Positions 59,824 to 64,000 of a stretch of 64,000 nt of DNA are shown here, piece by piece (the stretch's first letter is position 1; the number at the start of each line of letters is the position of its first letter). The position numbers and the translations under genes were made by a program. Source of the stretch: CAYNVQ01 sp964400735. GTDB lineage: Bacteria > Acidobacteriota > Aminicenantia > Aminicenantales > Aminicenantaceae. Location of the stretch: positions 62,001 to 126,000 of the forward strand of contig CAYNVQ010000009.1 of assembly GCA_964400735.1 (NCBI GenBank). The letters run 5' to 3'. A model generated the notes under the pieces. The model saw only the letters and a program-made list of their open reading frames with translations. It did no database searches and was not told the DNA's origin.

Positions 59824-60230
59824 ATTGAAAGAAAATAAAGAGGTAATAAAAAAGAATGGAAATGTCGAAGCGAAATTGAAAATTTAGCCTTTCACAACAG
59901 TCCTTCGAGGGTAACATAGGGGATGTTTCGTTCAGAGCCACTCTATAATTTTTCATTGATAAAAAGCAAATATTGACATCTAGGGGTAAGCATCTCCAAA
60001 ACCGTGATAAAGCAACTGGCAGGGAATCTGAAACGTCAGCCCGCTGGTTTTCCCCAGCGAGGAAAACCAGCTTATTCCTCGGCTCGCTCTCCAACCTGCC
60101 AGCAAAGCTTGCTTTCCATGCCCGCTCGCCTCCGGATGGCTTCCTCTTCAGATTCCCTGCCAGATTTAAAATCATCACGGTTTTGAAGATGCTTCCCATA
60201 TAGGGTGTCCCTGAATGGGACGTCCCCATA
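59824..60230. repeat. Second, interrupted copy of the 33.6-kb repeat
   Basis: Shares the stretch around TCGAGGG, the CTCTATAATTT-TCATTGATAAAAA block and, after the insert, TAGGGTGTCCC...GGGACGTCCCCATAT with the first copy. The 18-base terminal repeats of the first copy are not seen here; the left end lies next to the rnr start. Confidence 0.65.
59986..60200. mobile_element. Palindromic 215-base insert, MITE-like
   Basis: Terminal inverted repeats: 59988-60008 with 60174-60194 (20 of 21 complementary) and 60016-60032 with 60147-60163 (17 of 17). An internal perfect 11-bp hairpin pairs 60043-60053 with 60061-60071. TAGGG occurs on both sides (59981-59985 and 60201-60205), compatible with a 5-bp target duplication. 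No coding capacity. Confidence 0.65.
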
Positions 60231-60439
60231 TCGCCGCCGAGGGTGTGTTGCACACGACAAGTCAAAAAATACGCGATCAGGATTAACACAAAATGGGGAC
60301 CTTTGGTGGAGTTGATAATGCGCAGTTCCGCAGGCGCCGAGAAGGACGGTGAAGGGATGGCGTTAAAAATCTGAACTAAGGCGGAAACATTTCCATGCTT
60401 ATTAAGACGATAGCTCATTCCTGCCACTTTGCACAGCCT

Positions 60440-61078
60440 CTAGTAATAATAAAGGGAAAGGTAGGGGATTTTGTATTTTTCTCTTGCGTTTTTGGCAATT
60501 TTCAAATCCACTATGCGGTCGATTTCCTTCCGTTCCGAACCTCCGAATTCATCGAGCACGTCTTTTCGAATCCGTTTCTTCTCTTCCATCGAAGCCTTTT
60601 GAAGGAGAAGGGCCTCCACTTCTTGCTCGAGAGCTTCCAGCATAGGCTCGTCAAAACCCTTAGAGGATATCCTTTGCAGGCGGGAATAAACCTGTTTGAT
60701 CTCCAGGATCTCCTCAGGGCAAGATTCCAAAAATAAGGAGATAGCTCTTTGTAAGTTCTTTCGTTTATCCCTTTTTAGAGCCGGCTTTCTTTGGGTCCCG
60801 ACTCTTCTCTCCTTATAGGCTTCGAAAGCCTTCGCGACAAATGGCTGACAAAATGCCAGGGAAAGAGCCCTATGTTTCCGCCCAAGTCCCCTTTTCCGTC
60901 TTTCGAAGCCGTCCTTTATCCCCTGGAGAACGGTCTGCAAGGGTATCCCGTTCTTTTCCCAGCCGGCAATAATTTCAACTTCCTGGGATGAAAGGAAAAA
61001 AGGGACTCCCCGCTGCTCCAGAAAAAATCGGGCAACTGTCTGGAAATATCGACCGGCCTCCTCCTTGTTTCGCCTCAT
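60440..61078 (-). CDS. 212-residue protein of unknown function
   Basis: Not recognised. Highly charged and mostly helical. The N-terminal 60 residues (GRYFQTVARFFLEQRGVPFFLSS, then WEKNGIPLQTVLQGI) suggest a small helical domain recalling replication-initiation or DnaD-like helices, but without motif proof. Residues 100-180 are Lys/Glu rich. It overlaps the end of coaX by four bases (ATGA), so it is co-translated with pantothenate kinase; no functional link is evident. Confidence 0.75.
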   Translation of the reverse strand: MRRNKEEAGRYFQTVARFFLEQRGVPFFLSSQEVEIIAGWEKNGIPLQTVLQGIKDGFERRKRGLGRKHRALSLAFCQPFVAKAFEAYKERRVGTQRKPALKRDKRKNLQRAISLFLESCPEEILEIKQVYSRLQRISSKGFDEPMLEALEQEVEALLLQKASMEEKKRIRKDVLDEFGGSERKEIDRIVDLKIAKNAREKYKIPYLSLYYY

Positions 61079-61851
61079 GGCTCTTTATTTCTCTCATAAA
61101 TAATCCTGAGACCTTCCAACACGAGGAACGGCTCGAGGTGAACGATCTGTTTGAGGTCGGAATAGATCTGGGAGGCAAAACTTCCGGTAGCCACAACGCT
61201 TATTTTCCCGCCCAGCTCTTTGGAAATCTCTTCAATTATGTTGGACACAAGTCCTATATATCCAAAATAAAGCCCGGATTGCATGCTGATGACCGTGGTC
61301 CGGCCAATAGCCTGTTTGGGTTTTTTTATCTCGATGCGCGGGAGTTTGGCCGTTTTCAGATAGAGGGCTTCGGCTGCAATCTGGATTCCGGGAGCAATCG
61401 CTCCTCCCAAATATTCTCCCTGATCAGAGATCGCATCAAAGGTCGTGGCCGTACCGAAATCGACCACTATGGCCGGTCCGCCATACTTCTCGAAGGCAGC
61501 CACCGAAGCAACTACCCTGTCCGCCCCCACTTCCTGAGGATTTTCGTAAAGAATAGGCATACCGGTCTTCAGGCCCGGCCCAATCACCAGAGCCCTCACT
61601 CCCAGCAATTCCTGACTCAAGTCTTGAAAAACCGGAGTGAGCGGAGGGACAACGCTGGAAATAATGACGGAGTTTATGTCTTTGGCTTCAAGATGCGCCA
61701 GAGAAAGTAGGCTCAATAACATGATTTCATATTCATCGCTGGTTTTTTCCCTTTCTGACCTGATCTTCCAATGCTGAGTGAGTTTTTTCCCTTCGAATAG
61801 GCCAAGGGCTATGTTCGTGTTTCCTATATCTACAGCCAGCAACATGCTCAC
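61075..61851 (-). CDS. coaX: Type III pantothenate kinase
   Basis: 258-residue ASKHA-fold kinase that starts CoA synthesis; unlike type I it is not inhibited by CoA. LAVDIGNTNIALGLFEG is the phosphate motif, YENPQEVGADRVVASVAAFEKYG the pantothenate region, and AIVVDFGTATTFDAI the second metal/phosphate motif. It follows birA by nine bases, a frequent birA-coaX pairing. Confidence 0.95.
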   Translation of the reverse strand: MSMLLAVDIGNTNIALGLFEGKKLTQHWKIRSEREKTSDEYEIMLLSLLSLAHLEAKDINSVIISSVVPPLTPVFQDLSQELLGVRALVIGPGLKTGMPILYENPQEVGADRVVASVAAFEKYGGPAIVVDFGTATTFDAISDQGEYLGGAIAPGIQIAAEALYLKTAKLPRIEIKKPKQAIGRTTVISMQSGLYFGYIGLVSNIIEEISKELGGKISVVATGSFASQIYSDLKQIVHLEPFLVLEGLRIIYERNKEP

Positions 61852-61860
61852 CTCCTCACT

Positions 61861-62604
61861 TCATTTCCTTATCTCTATGACTTCGGCCGCAAGAAAAGAC
61901 CGTTCTCCTTTCTCGACTCGAAGGAGCAGGCGCCCGCGCAGGTCGATACCCATGTACCTTCCCGAGATTTTTTCCTTCTCCGTCTGTACCATGATTTCTT
62001 CCCCTACCGAAAAGACCGAAGATTCCTCGAATATTTTGACGACTTGAGCTTCCTTTTCCTGGAGGAAAAGGCTGTACCAGTCGTCCAATACCCTCCAGAG
62101 ATTTTGGAGTAATTCCTCTTTATCTATCTCTTTATCCACCTCAAGCTGAAGAGACGTAGCCCTGTTGCGGAATTCCTTCGGAAATTCATCTCGGGCATGG
62201 GCTAAATTTAAACCTATTCCTAGGACAACATGACCGACATCATTTCCTCTGAAGCTTGCTTCGCACAGGATGCCTCCCAGCTTTTTGTCGGCAAAAACGA
62301 GGTCATTCGGCCATTTGAGCCGCACGGGAATCCCTGCTGACTCGAGCAGAGCATCCCTCACGGCCAATCCCATGGCAAGAGGAAGTAAAGACAAATTCCT
62401 CTTTCGAGGGCGCAGAATCACGGAAAGATAAATCCCTTTTCCCAGTGGAGAATACCACCTCCTGCCTTTCGTACCTCTTCCTTTCATCTGTTCTTCTGCG
62501 ACGATAATCGTTCCCTCTTCTTCACCTTGGATAGCCATCTCATGAGCTATATCGTTCGTCGAAGAGCACGATTCGACCCTGATCACCCGCTCGCCGATTT
62601 TCAT
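61861..62604 (-). CDS. birA: Biotin-[acetyl-CoA-carboxylase] ligase
   Basis: About 247-residue ligase that attaches biotin to carboxylase subunits. GRGTKGRRWYSPLGKGIYLSVILRP is the biotin-adenylate motif and KWPNDLVFADKKLGGILCE the catalytic Lys region; a C-terminal SH3-like cap (GEEIMVQTEKEKISGRYMGID) follows. There is no N-terminal helix-turn-helix, so it is a class I enzyme without repressor function. The ATG at 62604 is chosen for its AGAGGA site six bases upstream; two upstream in-frame ATGs are less likely. Confidence 0.94.
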   Translation of the reverse strand: MKIGERVIRVESCSSTNDIAHEMAIQGEEEGTIIVAEEQMKGRGTKGRRWYSPLGKGIYLSVILRPRKRNLSLLPLAMGLAVRDALLESAGIPVRLKWPNDLVFADKKLGGILCEASFRGNDVGHVVLGIGLNLAHARDEFPKEFRNRATSLQLEVDKEIDKEELLQNLWRVLDDWYSLFLQEKEAQVVKIFEESSVFSVGEEIMVQTEKEKISGRYMGIDLRGRLLLRVEKGERSFLAAEVIEIRK

Positions 62605-62652
62605 ACCCATTCCTCTTTCAATAAATCTGAGATGCATGCTTTCAGCTTGATA

Positions 62653-62681
62653 ATGATATAAAACAAATGAACAAAAGTAAA
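62653..62681 (-). promoter_or_regulatory. Possible birA promoter
   Basis: TTTACT (62676-62681) and TATCAT (62653-62658) on the minus strand, 17 bases apart. Confidence 0.4.
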
Positions 62682-62741
62682 TTTCGTAAGCACTGAATTC
62701 CTGGAGGGTTTGACAAATTTACGAGATGATGCAACTATTTG

Positions 62742-62755
62742 TACGATATTCCGTA
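62742..62755 (+). promoter_or_regulatory. Possible PadR operator
   Basis: Inverted repeat TACG-n6-CGTA, 17 bases before the padR ATG and next to a TATATA stretch. Its position fits autorepression by the PadR protein; binding is not shown. Confidence 0.4.
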
Positions 62756-62772
62756 TATATAGGAGAGATCAA

Positions 62773-63099
62773 ATGAAAGATCTGACCCTCGTAGAAGAAA
62801 TGGTTTTGCTGGCGGTTTGGAAATTGAAGGATAATGCCTACGGCGTAACCATCCGTAAGCATATTTCAGATACCACAGGCCGAATCTTTCCCTACGGAAC
62901 CCTTTACAGCATTCTGGATAAACTTACGATAAAACGGCTGGTGACAAAAATCATAAGCGATCCGCTTCCCAGAAGAGGAGGCCGCAGCCGCAACTATTAC
63001 TCCATCACACTTGACGGCATTTCCGCCTTAAAAGTGGCCATGGACCTTAAAAAATCCCTCTGGGATAAAGATACGATCATGGCCTTGAATGAAAATTAA
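62773..63099 (+). CDS. PadR family transcriptional regulator
   Basis: 108-residue winged-helix regulator. KDLTLVEEMVLLAVWKL opens the domain, YGVTIRKHISDTTGRIFPYGTLYSILDKL is the recognition region, and RGGRSRNYYSITLDGISAL the wing. The ATG at 62773 has AGGAGAG upstream. PadR proteins repress a neighbouring operon until a ligand binds; the permease gene that follows starts within its stop (TAATG), the arrangement common for acidobacterial PadR-permease pairs. Confidence 0.93.
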   Translation: MKDLTLVEEMVLLAVWKLKDNAYGVTIRKHISDTTGRIFPYGTLYSILDKLTIKRLVTKIISDPLPRRGGRSRNYYSITLDGISALKVAMDLKKSLWDKDTIMALNEN

Positions 63100-64000
63100 T
63101 GCCGATGAGGAACCAGATTCAAAAACCTCCCAGATTCGCAGAATGGATCCTGGGGATTCTTGCCAACTATGGAAAGACCGGCGCGATCCTTGGCGATTTC
63201 AGGGAGGAATTTTTGGAAGTCGCTGAAGAGAAAGGAACCAAAAAAGCCTGGTTATGGTACTGGCGGCTTATTCTGCTCTCTCTGCCGTCTTTTTTAAAAA
63301 ACCATATTTACTGGAGTGGACAAATGCTTAAAAACTACCTAAAAATCTTCCTCAGGAATGTCCGCAAGCACAGAGCCTATTCCGCCATAAATATTTCAGG
63401 ATTGGCTATAGCTATGGCCGCATCCTTCATGATATTTCTTTTTATCTCCTTCGAGCTCAGCTACGACAGGTTCCACAAATACGCTGGTCGGCTCTATCGT
63501 GTCCAAAATGATCGAATCTACTCGGATATCCACGATAAAAGCGCGGGCTGCCCGCCAGCTGTCGGCCCCACTTTAAAGGAGGAATTTCCGGAAATCATGG
63601 ATTCCGCTAGGTTGATGATCGGAAACGATCTGAACAACATCGTCTCCTTTGTCCCAGATAAGAATTACATCCAGACCGTTCCGTTCAGACTCAGAGGGTT
63701 CGATCAGGCTGAAAAGGTTAGCATAGTGGGGACATTCAACGGCTGGAACCAAGAATGTGATGTTCTGAAGAAAAAAGGAAACCTATGGGAGTGTGAGATC
63801 CTTCTGCTGCCCGGGAAATATTCCTACAGATTTGTCGTAGATAGCAAAGAGATGTGCGATCCTGATAATCCGAATCAGACAATCCAGGAATCCGGACCTT
63901 ACTCTTCCCTGACCATAAAAGAACCTGCAATTGTCTCGAGGATGGAGACTTACATCGAGACTAGAGTTTTTTATGCAGATTCTTCCTTTTTAAAAATGTT
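63099..64000 (+). CDS. FtsX/MacB-type ABC permease with prefix domain and inserted CBM48-like domain, 3' end outside the window
   Basis: 300 residues visible. Residues 1-70 form a cytoplasmic prefix (PPRFAEWILGIL, GAILGDFREEF, KKAWLWYWRLIL) known from PadR-linked permeases. MLKNYLKIFLRNVRKHRAYSAINISGLAIAMAASFMIFLFI is the first FtsX helix, and FELSYDRFHKYAGRLYRVQ opens the extracytoplasmic MacB_PCD domain. At about 201-275 there is an insert: KVSIVGTFNGWNQE, GNLWECEILLLPGKYSYRFVVD and CDPDNPNQ, the hallmarks of AMPK-type glycogen-binding domains (CBM48). MacB_PCD sequence resumes as ETRVFYADSSFLKM. Start ATG overlaps the padR stop. Confidence 0.85.
   Translation, partial: MPMRNQIQKPPRFAEWILGILANYGKTGAILGDFREEFLEVAEEKGTKKAWLWYWRLILLSLPSFLKNHIYWSGQMLKNYLKIFLRNVRKHRAYSAINISGLAIAMAASFMIFLFISFELSYDRFHKYAGRLYRVQNDRIYSDIHDKSAGCPPAVGPTLKEEFPEIMDSARLMIGNDLNNIVSFVPDKNYIQTVPFRLRGFDQAEKVSIVGTFNGWNQECDVLKKKGNLWECEILLLPGKYSYRFVVDSKEMCDPDNPNQTIQESGPYSSLTIKEPAIVSRMETYIETRVFYADSSFLKM

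Larger units (their letters stand above)
59794..60439. other. Gene-free region with nested repeats upstream of rnr
   Basis: 646 bases without a believable gene. 59824-59985 together with 60201-60230 resembles the interior of the element at 33532-33748. The part between is a separate palindromic insert. From 60240 to 60439 I see nothing recognisable. Confidence 0.7.

Noticed and set aside
59786..60427. 213-codon minus-strand open frame upstream of rnr
   Set aside because: It crosses both nested repeats and the rnr start region; composition is that of the repeats and no domain is seen.
1..64000. CRISPR array, prophage or rRNA operon
   Set aside because: No regularly spaced direct repeats, phage structural genes or rRNA-like sequence were seen.

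Overview
The window looks like a piece of chromosome from an uncultivated Gram-negative bacterium. Lipopolysaccharide genes (lptD, lpxD, a WaaP/Kdo-kinase-like protein, a heptose kinase) show an outer membrane. A PadR regulator coupled to an FtsX-type permease with a cytoplasmic prefix domain, a stand-alone DUF1573 protein and an F0 operon separated from F1 are arrangements I associate with Acidobacteriota and Candidatus Aminicenantes. That placement is inference; no rRNA gene is present. Gene density is high and most genes sit in long same-strand runs with overlapping ends.

Layout. 1-2100 (+): the end of a UbiA prenyltransferase, an MgtC-like protein and rdgB, closed by a strong hairpin terminator. 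2080-10670 (-): a ComEA-like protein, xerC, topA, dprA, a tandem universal stress protein, a CNT nucleoside transporter, DUF167, YggT and DUF1573 proteins. 10900-18360: an SH3/beta-barrel protein with a perfect consensus promoter, a degenerate glycosidase-like protein and an LPS kinase (both -), then a Trm112-like protein, a PHP phosphoesterase, heptose kinase and purF (+). 18360-25030 (-): lptD followed by rmlA, rmlC, rmlB, gmd and rmd-like nucleotide-sugar genes. 25096-28888 (+): an F0 operon (two small assembly subunits, a and c), YihY and lpxD. 28922-33405 (-): tlyA, nadK, glgA, trxA, trxB. 33532-33748: a MITE-like repeat. 33796-46970 (-): a housekeeping run of tRNA-Val, thrS, infC, rpmI, rplT, pheS, pheT, a coiled-coil gene, zapA, rny, ymdB, xseA, xseB and dxs.

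47911-56633 (+) is the most coherent accessory block: a cyclic-2,3-diphosphoglycerate-synthetase-like P-loop protein, carbamate kinase, ornithine carbamoyltransferase, a 714-residue protein of unknown function, a FAD amino-acid dehydrogenase whose N-terminus requires a non-AUG start, an ornithine cyclodeaminase/mu-crystallin family reductase and a proline racemase family enzyme with the Cys/Thr pair of trans-3-hydroxy-L-proline dehydratase. Together they suggest catabolism of citrulline/ornithine and of (hydroxy)proline to pyrroline-5-carboxylate. A long inverted repeat sits directly before the last gene.

56645-62604 (-): birA, coaX, an unknown gene, a gene-free stretch with a repeat split by a second palindromic element, rnr, and a protein equal to the C-terminal half of SelB without its GTPase domains. 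62700-64000 (+): a PadR regulator and an ABC-type permease, cut by the window edge, that carries a CBM48/AMPK-like glycogen-binding domain inserted in its extracytoplasmic domain. I consider this permease and the SelB-C protein the two most unusual coding features.
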